Positions 44,058 through 56,200 of a stretch of 64,000 bases of DNA are shown here, one piece after another. The DNA is taken from the NCBI GenBank assembly GCA_033964015.1, contig CM066917.1:29277951-29341950 (forward strand), written 5' to 3'. Under the pieces are notes generated by a model. It was given only the letters and a program-made list of their open reading frames with translations, was not told where the DNA came from and searched no databases. The stretch is from Scolanthus callimorphus. Its lineage: Eukaryota; Cnidaria; Anthozoa; Actiniaria; Edwardsiidae. The stretch's first letter is position 1; every line of letters begins with the position of its first letter. The position numbers and the translations under genes were made by a program.

Positions 44058-47000
44058 TGTATGGAATTATAACCGGAGGTACCCGAGGACTTGGGTTCAA
44101 CATTGCAGAAGAACTCGCTAAAGAAGGCTATACGGGTTTAATTCTGACCTACAATTCCAACGTAGAGGCCGCAAAAAAAGCGAAAGAGGAGCTAGAGAAA
44201 AAATACGATGTGAAAATTTACACGCTAAAGGGCGACATTTGCGAAGAGTCTGCTGTGGCGGAAATTTTCGAGTGCGTTGAAAAAAACTTTGAAAATAAAC
44301 TTAATGCATTTATCCATAATGCCGGGGCAGCGATTGGAATCACTTCAGTCGCGGAAACCGATCATGCAAAGAAAGCGGCGGAAAGTTATGCTCACAACAT
44401 TGGTAGCGGAGAATTCACCAATTTTTCGACCTACGACTATTTCCAGAACATTTATCCAAAGTGCTTTATCCGGTGCGTAGAGCAAGCGGTCAAGATTATG
44501 GAGGATGGGAAAGGCTATATCATCGCAGTCTCTACCTATGGATCTAATGTTCTGCAGACCCCGAAGCCCGGTTATGCCATCACTGCACAAGCGAAAGGCT
44601 GTATGGAACTTTTGGTATGTAAAAAGCTTAATATTTAAAATTTAATACCGTGTTAGGTTATATAACCAACATTGAATAAAATATTCAAAAATCAGTGTAC
44701 ACACAGAAGGGCTTAGATGTCCTCAATATCAGTAACGCGATACTTGGCTCAGTCCATGAAGCCGAGTATTCCATCTTTTTTGTTGGCAAAGAAATATATG
44801 TTTTTACAGTTTTTTATAGTCATGCTAAGAAAAAGTAAAAAAGTAGCAAGCTTGTGCAAAAACGATATTCCTATCTATATCAGTATAGCATTTATAATGG
44901 ATTTTCCGGGGACTTTGAATATCTTATTTTGATTGGCTCTGTGATTTAGTAAATAGATTTGCGGTCTTGTTTTGACGCCATCTTGAAATAATTCCGGTAA
45001 GGCGTTCTGGTTAGACCTGTTTCGCAGTACTTTAACGGATCTCGAGTGTTTTCGATTTTGATTAAAAGAAACCTGTTTTTCGTGTTTTGTCTTGCGATCA
45101 ACGATCAACATGTTGGAAGAGTGCCGGTCTGACCTGCGGGAAATGATCGTGAAAGATTCACGCCTTGTACCATTTCATCAAAAATCTAGGCGTAAATCCA
45201 TTTGGAGAACACTACAAATTTTACGCCTATCAATGGAAAAAGGTACAAGGCGTAAAACGAAAATGTTTATTTACCCCTGTTGACGGCAATTTCGAACCCT
45301 GGATTCGAACCTATGTGTTACATCATGGTTACATGGCTCAAAGATACTTTGTAGCTATGATAAACTGACTAGTCTTCGAGTCGAGGGGAAATAAGGAAAA
45401 TCAAGGAGCTTTCCCTAAGAGTGCAATGGCTTTAGGAAACTAAAGCGTATGATCCACAATAAAACACACTGCGCTGGTTCGATTCTCTCACACGATAGAT
45501 TTTTAGTATCTTTTTACAAACGCTTACAAAACTGCACGACCTCGTGGGTCTAAAACAACCGGAAGTGGGGAGGCATTTCATTTAAATCGTACTGATTTTA
45601 TGTCTATTGTCTATTGTATTACTGAATAATTCTTTTGTATCGTTTGATAAGGGACGGACCATTATTTTTCTGAAGGGGGGGGGGGGGGAATTTGGAAATA
45701 AATTGTTTGCAGAGCCAAAATCACTGAAATAAATTATTTGCAATCGTAATAAACAGAAAATAAATTGTTTGTAGAGAGGTTTTCAACTGTGACATCTCCG
45801 GCCATCTTGGGACACTAAATTTCAAAATTTCTCCCCAAGGCCGAAACTTCATTTTCTCAAAAAACAAGGAAACACTGACTGGAGATACCTACATTTCACA
45901 ATTTCTCATTTCAGATCACGTTGCATTCATTTGAATAATATTTCTTTGTTTGGGTTGCTTCCTTATTCATATATCCCTCGGTGCGTAGCAGAAAATCAAA
46001 GAAAGGATAGTCGTGGGAATGCCACGTGATCTGAAATGGGAAACACTACGCCCAAGCCGAGGAGGTCTATTAATGAGTAGTTTCGTCATCATGACCAAGA
46101 GCCATGAACATGGTTCCTTGCCATTGCCTATCTATTCCCCTGAGCATAGGCCTCGCGCCCATGCTGCCGGCGCCAATTGGATTTTGGGCTGGCGATACTT
46201 ATAATCTTAAAACAGTCTCGATTCAAGCAGGCAATTTTATTATTGCTTTGTGCCTGATACTCGCAGGCTTTCTAAATAAACGTTTTTGAAGCCGCGTTTC
46301 AATAAAGTAAAAAAATATTGAAATTATCTAAAAAAATAAATTGATTGCAGAAAGACCGCTACCCTAAAAACATTGTTTGCAGCTACATCCTCTCAAAAAT
46401 AAATTGTTTGTAAGGAAAAATTTTCCGACCCCCCCCCCCCCCCCCCCCCACGGAAAAATAATGTTCCGTCCCTAAGAGATCAAAGAGATCTTTGTTTTTA
46501 TATTGATAATAATGATTGATAATTCTGTAACGAAGCTGTTTGCTATTTTTTGTAGTAGTTTATTATCTGAATATATTAAGCTAGTTATTTAGGTAGAACA
46601 TTTGCTGTATTTGTATGATTGACACCAATGTGTCTGTTAGATATACGGATTAAAGATTATTATTATTATTATTATTATTTTATAAATACAGACTATTAGA
46701 GCGAATTTCATATGACTGTAGTGAAACCAATCGCAAAGTGATTACACCAATTCTGAAAAAAGCCTATAGGAGTGAAAACAAAGTAATTGCGAATTACGTA
46801 ATTGCGAATTATTCACGACAGTCATCCGAAATCGTCCGCTCTATCATCATCAGAATTATCATATTTTACTAATTATTTCCTAAACCCCACAGGTACGTTA
46901 TTACGCCCAAGTTCTGGCTCCTCGAGGCATCACGGTTAACGCGGTCATCCCTGGCTACGTAATGTCCGATGCATGGCACAACATGACCAAGGGAATGGGT

Positions 47001-47165
47001 GGGGTCAACTCGGACCCGGTCCAGAAACGGATACAGGGAACGCCCATGAGGCGCTTTGGCGAGGGGCGCGAGTTCAGTCAAGTTGTGTCATTCCTCTGCT
47101 CTCCGAAAGCGAGCTTTATCACTGGCGTGGCGCTCCCTGTGGACGGGGGACTGCACCTTCAGTAG
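44058..47165 (+). CDS. Short-chain dehydrogenase/reductase with Y-x6-K motif, two exons
   Basis: Exon 1 (44058-44614) and exon 2 (46893-47165) join in phase 0 to give about 276 residues, normal for an SDR. The start ATG directly precedes the Rossmann strand [19 protein letters not shown] (dinucleotide-binding TGxxxGxG). Then come [13 protein letters not shown] (NAG motif), the active-site region [10 protein letters not shown], and [16 protein letters not shown], where the Tyr is six residues before the Lys (Y-x6-K) instead of YxxxK. C-terminal [16 protein letters not shown] and [12 protein letters not shown] are typical. Y-x6-K is known from enoyl-ACP reductases of the FabI and FabL type, so this may reduce an enoyl thioester; the substrate is inference. 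An upstream in-frame ATG at 43895 exists but lacks homology. Intron 1 holds transposons. Confidence 0.85.
45651..46472. mobile_element. 0.8-kb MITE-like element with TAA duplication in the SDR intron
   Basis: Inverted ends GGGACGGACCATTATTTTTC and GAAAAATAATGTTCCGTCCC with TAA on both sides (45648-45650, 46473-46475). G-run and C-run follow the ends. The arms contain AAATAAATTGTTTGCA units, three or more on each side. TAA duplication suggests PIF/Harbinger. No transposase. Confidence 0.72.
46699..46841. mobile_element. MITE with TA duplication, GAGCAGATTTCG family, copy 2 (diverged)
   Basis: Ends GAGCGAATTTCATATGACTG and GACAGTCATCCGAAATCGTC..CGCTC, flanked by TA (46697-46698, 46842-46843). 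The middle has GTAATTGCGAATTACGTAAT palindromic sequence. It sits about 50 bp from the splice acceptor of SDR exon 2. Confidence 0.55.
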
Positions 47166-47192
47166 AGGACTGGACTCGTGGACAGCAACATG

Positions 47193-47992
47193 ACCTCGAA
47201 CTTAAAATTACGTATGTCATCAATTGTTAAAGGGGCTCTCGCACGCTTAATATTCGTCCACCGTGGACGCAAAATAAGTAAAATTGTAACTGTGAAAACA
47301 CATGTACATTTGCCCGTAGTAATCAAAATAATATCCCTCCAGATTAATAGAAAAATCTTTCAAGTGTTAGACAAATGCAAGAGACCTCCTCCTGCGATTT
47401 GAGCTATTTTCTTGTCAGAGAAGTGGCCAGCAAGCGTGCGAGAGCCCCTTTAAATGGCCTTAAAATTACGATTGTCATCATTTTGGGGACATGACTGTAT
47501 TCCAATTATCTTCATTCTTTAAAAACTATCAATATAACGAAAAAATGTGTATAAATGAACATGATTCAGAATAGTCCGAACCAAAAAAACGGCCCCAGAT
47601 CGCCACCCACTGCATGCACCCTTCAGAGCGCTTCATACAAAAGTGTACTACTGCAACCTACAGCCATCTCATTCTCATTCCCAGAGCTCCCCGGCTCGTC
47701 TGCTCGCAGGGGAGGCTCTGGGGACATCCATTTGAAGGCCGTCACTGATTGGCTGATTTTGAACGTTGGTGCATGCGCAGAAAGGTGTTTCTCTCAACGG
47801 CTCTGTATCAAATCTCACGTATGCGTGGCTGTCACCAGAGCCTCCCCTGCGAGGAGACGAGCCGGGGAGCTCTGGGCTCGAGAATGCAGCCATCTGGGAC
47901 ATTTGCGCATGTCAAATAACTATGTCATCAATATAACGAAATCGTAATTTTAAGGCTTTTTGACAATTTATGGTAAACGTAATTTTAAGTTC
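47193..47992. repeat. Nested inverted repeats just after the SDR stop
   Basis: Outer pair TCGAACTTAAAATTACGT (47195) and ACGTAATTTTAAGTTCGA (to 47988). Inside are two separate foldbacks: AAGGGGCTCTCGCACGCTT (47231) with AAGCGTGCGAGAGCCCCTTT (to 47453), and a pair around 47685-47876 (AGAGCTCCCCGGCTCGTC against GACGAGCCGGGGAGCTC). Stepwise insertion of palindromic elements. Confidence 0.82.
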
Positions 47993-49576
47993 GATATCAA
48001 CCTGAGGACAAGTCGTCAGGGAAAACAGACTTGTGAGAGAGGAATAAGGCGCAGCGATAAATTGTTCTCAACAGCATGTAAAGTGGACTGTCTCATTTAT
48101 ACTTTGATTTGATTCATGCAAAGTTGACGGGGTTAAAATGGACGCACTTGCCTCCTTGATTAGATATATACCAAGAACTATATGGGGAAAATGTGTCGTT
48201 ATTGTAAAAATACTGAATAAAGTCAGCCTCAACGACGAAGTGTCCTATTTTCTCCATTTTTGTCTTATTTTCTCCAAATAGACCCTTTTCCCCGCACATT
48301 TCTCGTTCAATAGAGCCCTTTCGCTTGAAATTTCGTTTTTATCTTTCAAAATTTCTAGATATTTTCTTGAATGTGCTCCAAAATTCGAGATTCTGGACCG
48401 TATGTTGCCTACAGTGTGCCTATTGAGTAGCTCATCAACCTTCCACCACCTCTTGGTGGGCGTTAGCTCGAAGCACGGGTCGATGAATCTTGTCCTCTTT
48501 CAAAAGAAAGATGACCTGAAATCAGCACCACAATCGCCGCACTCTTGAACTCAATATTCCCCTTCTCAAGTACCAATTTATTTCCTGTAATCCACGGTCT
48601 AAAAAGACCCTTCTGCTCCATATGACTAGAAGGAGGCTCCGATTAATGGGTTCCTGAACTAGCCCGTATCGAACGAGAATTCCGATGCGGGTGCCATGGG
48701 CGGGTCAAAATTTGGTCTGCCCCACCCCACCCCCTCCTTTTGTCACTCATCCCCCGACCGTCTTTTTTTGACCCGTCCAAGATAGATGGCTCCCGCATCG
48801 GGATTCTCGTTCGATTCTCGCCTTAAAACGACCTAAAAACAGCCAACCAGCGCCTGCTAGCAGGCTAGTTCCTGACCGGTCCAGGATACACCACTGACAC
48901 TTTGGCTAGCTTCCAAAAATTGCTAACCCTTTCGTGATGAAACCAGTGTTCTCTACATGAGACCGTCTCATGCCGAGTAGAAGATTGTTTCGATATAAAT
49001 TAACGCATATAATGGCAAATACTTTCTGATTGATGAGTCTACATCATTTTTAAGGGCGCGCCCCCACTTCCTTTGGGCTGTAATCTTCCCTGCTAGCAGA
49101 GGCCTCTTTTCTCTGCATTTCGCTGGCTGAGGTTCAGCGAAATGCAGATAAAAGAGGCCTCTGCTAGCAGGGAAGGTAGCTGTGATCTTGTAGGAGATTC
49201 AGTGCTCAAGGACTTCTAGGTACTTCAAAAGTTATGTAATAAGCTATAAATTACACATAAACAAGACAAAATTGTTTATATTTAATAGACACTTGTCTAG
49301 CTGTTTTTGTAGCATTGCTAAATTCCATCCTTTGTGCCTCTCAGCTGTTTATGTTGATAATGTGTAATACCGCTGCTATCGCAATAATAAACAAACTGCA
49401 TACAAACATATTCCGCTACAGCATATTTGGTCTTTCACAAAATAAGGGACACTAAACAGTATACTTCAGCAAAAACTCATTACTCATTACTGCTGACTCT
49501 ACGTCAACATAACAAACCAGGATTAGCTTCCTCAGGCTTTGAGAGGTGTTCTAATTATCTACCAATTCAGCGACCG
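47993..49576. other. Intergenic spacer with two palindromes
   Basis: Inverted repeats at 48668-48815 (ATCGAACGAGAAT ends, interior CCGATGCGGG / CCCGCATCGG) and 49085-49175 (CTTCCCTGCTAGCAGAGGCC ends, arms about 40 bases, loop TGAGGT region). No gene supported. Confidence 0.5.
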
Positions 49577-49640
49577 AGGTATTTGCTGGAGGCAATTTGA
49601 AAATTTTCGTATTTGCTGGAGGCAATTTGAAAATTTTCGT
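49577..49640. repeat. Two-copy 32-bp tandem repeat
   Basis: GTATTTGCTGGAGGCAATTT plus GAAAATTTTC occurs twice in a row. Confidence 0.85.
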
Positions 49641-49649
49641 CCTATGTTT

Positions 49650-49925
49650 ACACCTATCCGCCACTCGTAGTCTCATACAAAGCTACATCCGGGTCCTGAG
49701 TGACATATTTTCCTCACTAGTGAGGATATCGGTCAAAAAGAAAGTGCTTGGAAATCATTTTGGACTAATTTTTTCTGGTTTGTCAATATAATAAAAAAAG
49801 AAATTACACGGTGGCTTGACGATATTAATTTTATTTTCTCGTGTCAAAAGCGGTAAAATATTGCTTTAGCCACTCGAAAATAAAATTCATATCTTCGCGC
49901 CACCGTGTAATATCCTCTATATATT
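49650..49925 (+). repeat. Uninterrupted copy of the dispersed repeat found split at 35-38 kb
   Basis: Runs from GCCACTCGTAG through CCTGAGTGACATATTTTCC to a terminal palindrome (49803-49911, ATTACACGGTGGCTTG ends). Serves as the empty-site reference for the interrupted copy. Confidence 0.7.
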
Positions 49926-50722
49926 GTTGTAAGTAAATTATATTAGGAAGATTCTTGCATTCGTAATGTACAAATTCTCTTTCATTTTATTTTGGAAATA
50001 TCGATAAATAATAATTGATATGGAAAATAAATACTAACCCTTTCATAACTACCGACCATAACACCTGTGTTTGTTGTTATTACAAAATTTCAACAGTAAG
50101 AAGCGCCCCACCCAATTCAAACAAGGAAAAACCACTAAAAATAAAACAACTTCAACTTCATAAAATATGTATAAAGCTACCTTATTCTTCAAGGGCTTTA
50201 AGAGTCACTTAGATTTATAGGGGTGGATTTTAAAATAGAGAATCAAAAATCCTCTCAAGCATGAAATTGGTAATCTGAATTAAGTTATGTTAATAGATAT
50301 CACTAACAAACCTGTTCGCACGTTCGATTATAAATCCGTTGGGGGCGTACGCAGTTGAGTCTTATTCACTCACTGCCCACCATTGTTGTATTATTCTATT
50401 CTTACCTTTGAAGCCGCTCAGGAACACTGAACGAGGGATAAACACGCGGATATAAAAGCCGCTTGAATGACCTCTAGCGACCACGGCGGTTCCAAGCGAC
50501 TGAAAAACAAACTGAGAGAAACTTTGTAAGCATTATGGCATATCCTTCACAAGTGATAACATGCCTGTCAAAAATACATCACGAACTGGATATGAGTCCT
50601 ATTTAAAGACTTTTTAAGGATGCTCTAGAGCAAACGGTCGACGGTAACTTTCTTCATGAAACGTCGGAAAGTTCTTGGCAATTGCGAGTCGGATTGTGCA
50701 TCTAGCAGACAATAAATCACAG

Positions 50723-53179
50723 ATGTTGCTTGCCGTGGTTTTGCCCTTCGTGTTTGGCGCTGTATTTGCTCACTGGCCTGGAGATCACACGCCAAAAGGT
50801 AAGCAGAAAAATCATTTAGGATTCAACTTCTGTGTTTAAAAATCCCATGTGAATTCTTGTTAAAACACACAAGAACATTATCGATGATCTACATAATTGC
50901 AGTCTATTTGTTAAGTCACAAACTACTCGAAAACTTTAAATGAAAATCACTTAAGTTCTCACAAGTGTACTCGGTGGGCTAAATGTTTCGTAATGCAGCA
51001 GAAGGGTTGATCGGCGATTGATCCTAAAAATGATGGCCTCCGAAACCTGAGCTTTTTATCTCTCAATATTTATGTTCTTACATCCTTGCTCGCACTACTA
51101 TATATTCAGGGCTTCTCACTACTAGCGCATTTTAATGTTAAAGAAAGTAAATTCCTGCTTGTCGCTGTATTCCATTCGTAAAGCGATGAAAATATTTCTA
51201 ATATTCTACGACAGCGAACTGTCAAACGAACCGTTTCGATATGCAAATATGTAGGTCTAGGGCCTACAACTCTGATCTACTTTGAGAATATTATACATAT
51301 CGTACAATGGTATTATGTTTGCTATAATATGTTTGAAATTACCTTTGATGTTTACATAACAATCGTGCCCCGAGGGCTGAAACAGACTAATCTCTCGAAT
51401 AGTGAAGCAAAACCTGGGTATTTATGGTCATTTATTGCATATTATGATCAAGTAGTCATTGTTCAATATTTTGCAAAGTTCCAGTGTAAGATAAATTTCC
51501 CTTCGTATCGTGAGACGACAAAAACGTTTAAAGTGGTTTTCGATTCTTTCGACTACAACATCTGAAACCTATGTCGATACATCATCGCGCTAAGTCGGAA
51601 TAAGCGCCAGATACAGTGAGTAAGCCGCCAGCATGTCCTCAGCAGAGTCCATGCTTGTCTAACTAATGATAAAGATTACTGTAGTCGTGCGTGTCTGGTT
51701 ATTTTAACGATTGGAGCTAAAGTTACCTGTATACCAGTAGGCACTTGTGAGCTCGAAAAAAGAAGAAAATAAATTGTTAATAAAAAACTGTACAGCAAAA
51801 ATGAAAGTAAAGGCAATTTGTTATTTTCATTTTATATATTTATTTCCAATGGAGTACGCACGCCATAAAATGTTTGTCATGCCGTGTGTTACTGCGATTT
51901 GGAACTTGTAATGCAATGCAAACAATTAAATGTGGATCTCGTGATTAATTTTGATACAGATATTAAGTTGGTGATAAACGGACCGGACAATTAGAAAACG
52001 GACCATTAGAAACGTGAAGTGGGGCAGGGGCGTAGCCAGGGGGGTCCAGGAGGGGCCGGGCCCCCCTTTCTCGGAAATTTTCCATACATTTACTGTATTT
52101 GCTGGAGAACATTTGTGCATTTTCGTCCCATGTTTTCACTATCCGGCCCCCCCTTCAGAAATTCCTGGCTACGCGCTGCTGGGGGGAGAAAAAAACAAAT
52201 CCTTCAGAGAAAAAATTGCTTGAAGCAAGATAGAAAAAAAATTCATACGTGCAAACCTAGAAACTGGGATCATTTTTTCAGTGAATTAAGTCTCAAAAGT
52301 GCAGTAAATTGCGTTTCAGAGAGACCATAATTTCACATTTTCTCCAGGGCAGCAGGCTCCAGCACCCCCCTAGCCATAATAGGTTTATGAATGCAAGACC
52401 TTTGATGTTTACTTCACCACATTAAACCAAAGGAAAGATGAGGAGATAATGGAGTATTATGTTAAAAAATCTAGCAGAAAAATAATACCCGAAAGAACTA
52501 TATTTTAAATGAAGGTGTGCAAGCTGATTTCTGATGACTGATTTACCTTGTCATATCAAGAAAATTTCGCCAAAAACTGTCGTTTTGCCGACGTTGCAAA
52601 ACTTCCTTATTAGGAAATTCCCCCTTACCTTATTTGGAAGGACTGTAAGTACTTTTCCTCATATCTCATCGAAAAAAAGCAGAAAAATTTACCAAAACTT
52701 GCAGATACTCGGGAAACATCGTTCTCCTGGCCGCCATCTTGTTTTGCCCCCCCGCCGAGGGGCCTGAGACGCGATTTGAATACCACAGGCAGCCCGCGCG
52801 GATTTGCCATCAAAACGACAGCACTCTTGATATGATTTTGTATTACTACAGTCCTCATATTTGTTTGTATCGCCTTGTGCTGTTGATTAACTTGCATTCC
52901 GATGGGGTCCAAGCATATATTATAGCTGCAGTCAGACAAGATGGGGTCCAAGCATATATTAATAGCTGCAGTCAGACAAATGGAAAATTAAGTTTGCAGA
53001 CTGTCTGGACGAAACGACCTCTCTTCGGCTTTTCTCTTCAGTTTGGGGATCACTTTTGGAAAAGCCCTGAGAACGAGGTCGCGGAACATGCAAAGCATCC
53101 AGGCATCAGATCGACACAAAAAAATCACGCACACCTGGGGTTCCTGAAAAAAATCCATGCAAGCCCAACATCTACCCCC

Positions 53180-53216
<37 letters not shown>

Positions 53217-56200
53217 ACCCCCTCTTCACTTTTCTAATGGTCCGTCACTTTAATTATACCAGTTGGATAGCCCCAAGAATTCTGAGTAATTTTCCAGATT
53301 CTCTGTATGCCCGTACCCTGAGCTCCCCGATTCGTCGCCTCACGGGGACTAAGGCTCTGATACGGCAAACAAATTAAGGTGTTCGTTTTAACGAATCTAA
53401 CGAGATGCGTTTTTCACAAGCGAGAGATATAAGCTGGTGTTATGTGCGCATTGGCGCCGTTTCAGTCAGTCATTTAAGGTGACTCCACGAAACGTCCAAG
53501 CGCATTTTCTCTAAATATAAATTTGGTCATAACTTTTATAATACTCATGTGACGGATATCAAACTTGTTGGACAGTAGGAGGTGTCCTTTAGCAATAGAT
53601 ATATCTTATTAGACATTTTATTGTACAATATCGCTGGATATTTTTCGAGTCTGGATTATTTCGTCGAGCCCGTCTTCGGGCGAGACAAAATACAAAGATG
53701 AGAACAAATGTTCAGAGATATTGTACAATAAAATGTCTAATAAGTTGTTTATTATCCGACATTCTTTTTTGCGCTGTTTTGAAGTGAGAATGGACGAACT
53801 TAGCGAAAATAGTTTGGAAGTGTACAATATCGCGGGATATTTGTACTCGCCCCAGTCTCACTCCTGCGATATTTGTACTCCTCTCGTTGCGCAGTTGAAT
53901 AACAACTTAACATACTGCCATTTTTATTTGCGTTAATACTTTTAATAATATTCCGTCTACAGTGGACCCCCTTTTTCTAAGGTTAAACGGGTGGCACTTG
54001 TCCTTAAATTGTCATTGCTATTTAAATTTTCCACAGTTGCCCGCTGGTGCTGCATTAACACAGCAGAGATCGCCAAATGTCGTGCTCTTGCCCACGCTGC
54101 ATCACATCTGACAAACCTTTCTGTGACCATGAACGTGACATGTGTCAGAGGAGATAACGTGACAGACTGCATGTCACGCATTCAGCGCGATAAAGCTGAT
54201 CTTGTAACAGTTGGCGAAAGCGACATTTATAAAGCAGGTAAAAAGCAGTTATGAAAGAAGATGAGGGCACTTTGGATGCGCAACCCCAACCCAGCACAAG
54301 ATATACACTTGGCAACCCAACCCCAATCTATATAGTCGTACTACGCTAATTTTTAGCGCATTTTCATTGGGAGAGAGTGATCACGTGACATGGATAGTAC
54401 TCGCTTTTGCGGGCGACTATGCTGTACGGCTCTTCGTCTCCGGCACTATGTGAGATAGTTTTAGTCCCTCGGAAATGTTAGAGCAGATTTCGTATGACTT
54501 TGAAAAGTGCCGCGACAAAGTTTTGTGCCGTGCCGCGACCGTGCCGCGACCGTGCCGTGCCGTGCCGTGCCGTGCCGTGCCGTGCCGTGCCGCGACCGCG
54601 ACAGTCCTTTCACAGTCATACGAAATCTACCGGCTCTGTGTTCAAACTTCACATAAGCAGAAACATATAACTTAGTTGAAACATGTAACAGCGAACCAAG
54701 CTGTGGATTATTCGATATGAATTTATGACCATATTTGGTCAATAATGAACTCTCGACTGCTAACCAAGTAGGTTTTCTCTTCATAATATTTTATTTTTCG
54801 CTCAAATAAAGTAGATCAACAGTGGTAAGTGATAATATACTAACATTTAATATATTGAAGTCTTGCAACAACATTATTTTCAAAATCTGTTCAATTGTTT
54901 ATTTTGCGAATATTTCGCAGCTTGGCACTAAAGTAATGTATGTTTGTTACACGTTTCAACTCACTTATATGGCCCTCGAGCATTGTGAACATCGGGGCAA
55001 ACTATCACACGCAGGGGCGGATCCAGGATGTTTTCAGAGGAGGGGTTGCAGCACTAAGTTGGACTGGTTATAATCCGTACTGAGTTCAAAACTTTTTAAT
55101 AACTACGTCGAATTAGAGTCGCGTCGAATACATTTAAAACAATAGATAATTTGTTATTTGAAAGTACAATGAGTCGGTATCTTTTGAAAAAAAAATGTAA
55201 TCGGTTCGACCTTGATCCGACGTATGCCCTAGGCCTAATACATCGAATCTATCACTCTCATAGGGGGGTGCAGCCCCACAACCCCTCCCCCAGATCTGCC
55301 ACTGCCATGATAGTATCATTTTCGTCGGAAAAACCCTGTTAATCTTAAAAAACAACCATCAAAAACTGCAATTTAAAGCCCTGACTGCGCATGTAATTCA
55401 TTCCCAATTTCTGGAAGGCTTTTGCCTCTGCAAATCTAGGCCTGTTTAACAAGAGCGGGTTTATACTTGCAGGTAAATTATTTGGCCTATTGCCAGTAGT
55501 CGCAGAAGATTACGGGTACTACGAGAAGCAAACCAGTTATTTTGCTGTAGCCCTTGTCCTAAATGATGACAGGCCCACTCTAAATGTGACGTCATTGAAA
55601 CGTGCGGTCACGTGTCATCCAAGTGCAGATGACGTAGCGGGATGGCAAGTGCCGATGGGATACCTTATAGGGAATCAACTCATGGAGTGGAAGGACTGTA
55701 GTACTTATAAAACGGCGGGCACGTTTTTTGAGAAGAGTTGCGTTCCAGGTAAGAGCAGCGAGGGTCAAAGGTCGACGTCTGACCTTTTTATCTCGTGGAT
55801 ATGCAAAGAATGTTAAATCTCACTCGTTTTCAGCCAATCAACGCGCGCGTTAGAATTGCGCTATGGGATTCTGAATGGAAACTTGCAGGAATTACAGAGA
55901 CTCCAATTATCTATGCCGCTCACCATTGATTTTGGCTTGGAAGCCACGCTAGATAGCCCACAGCTAACCAGCGCACGGCTCGACCGCAATACAAGTGGAT
56001 TAAGCGTTCGTCGTGAGTCAAGTGATGGGGAAGGGGTGAGCAAGGCGTCATCAATGACGTCATATTTCCCTCAGGGAACGCTGTCAGACACAACCAAACT
56101 TGTACAAAGTCGGCTCCATGTCATCGAGGGTAGTGTAAGAATGTGGTCACTTCGTATGACGTCATTGATGACATCACTGCAAATTAAAAAAATATTGAGA

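Noticed and set aside
52739..53377. 212-codon open frame across a poly-C tract
   Set aside because: Contains a proline run from the poly-C microsatellite and lies in an intron; no homology.
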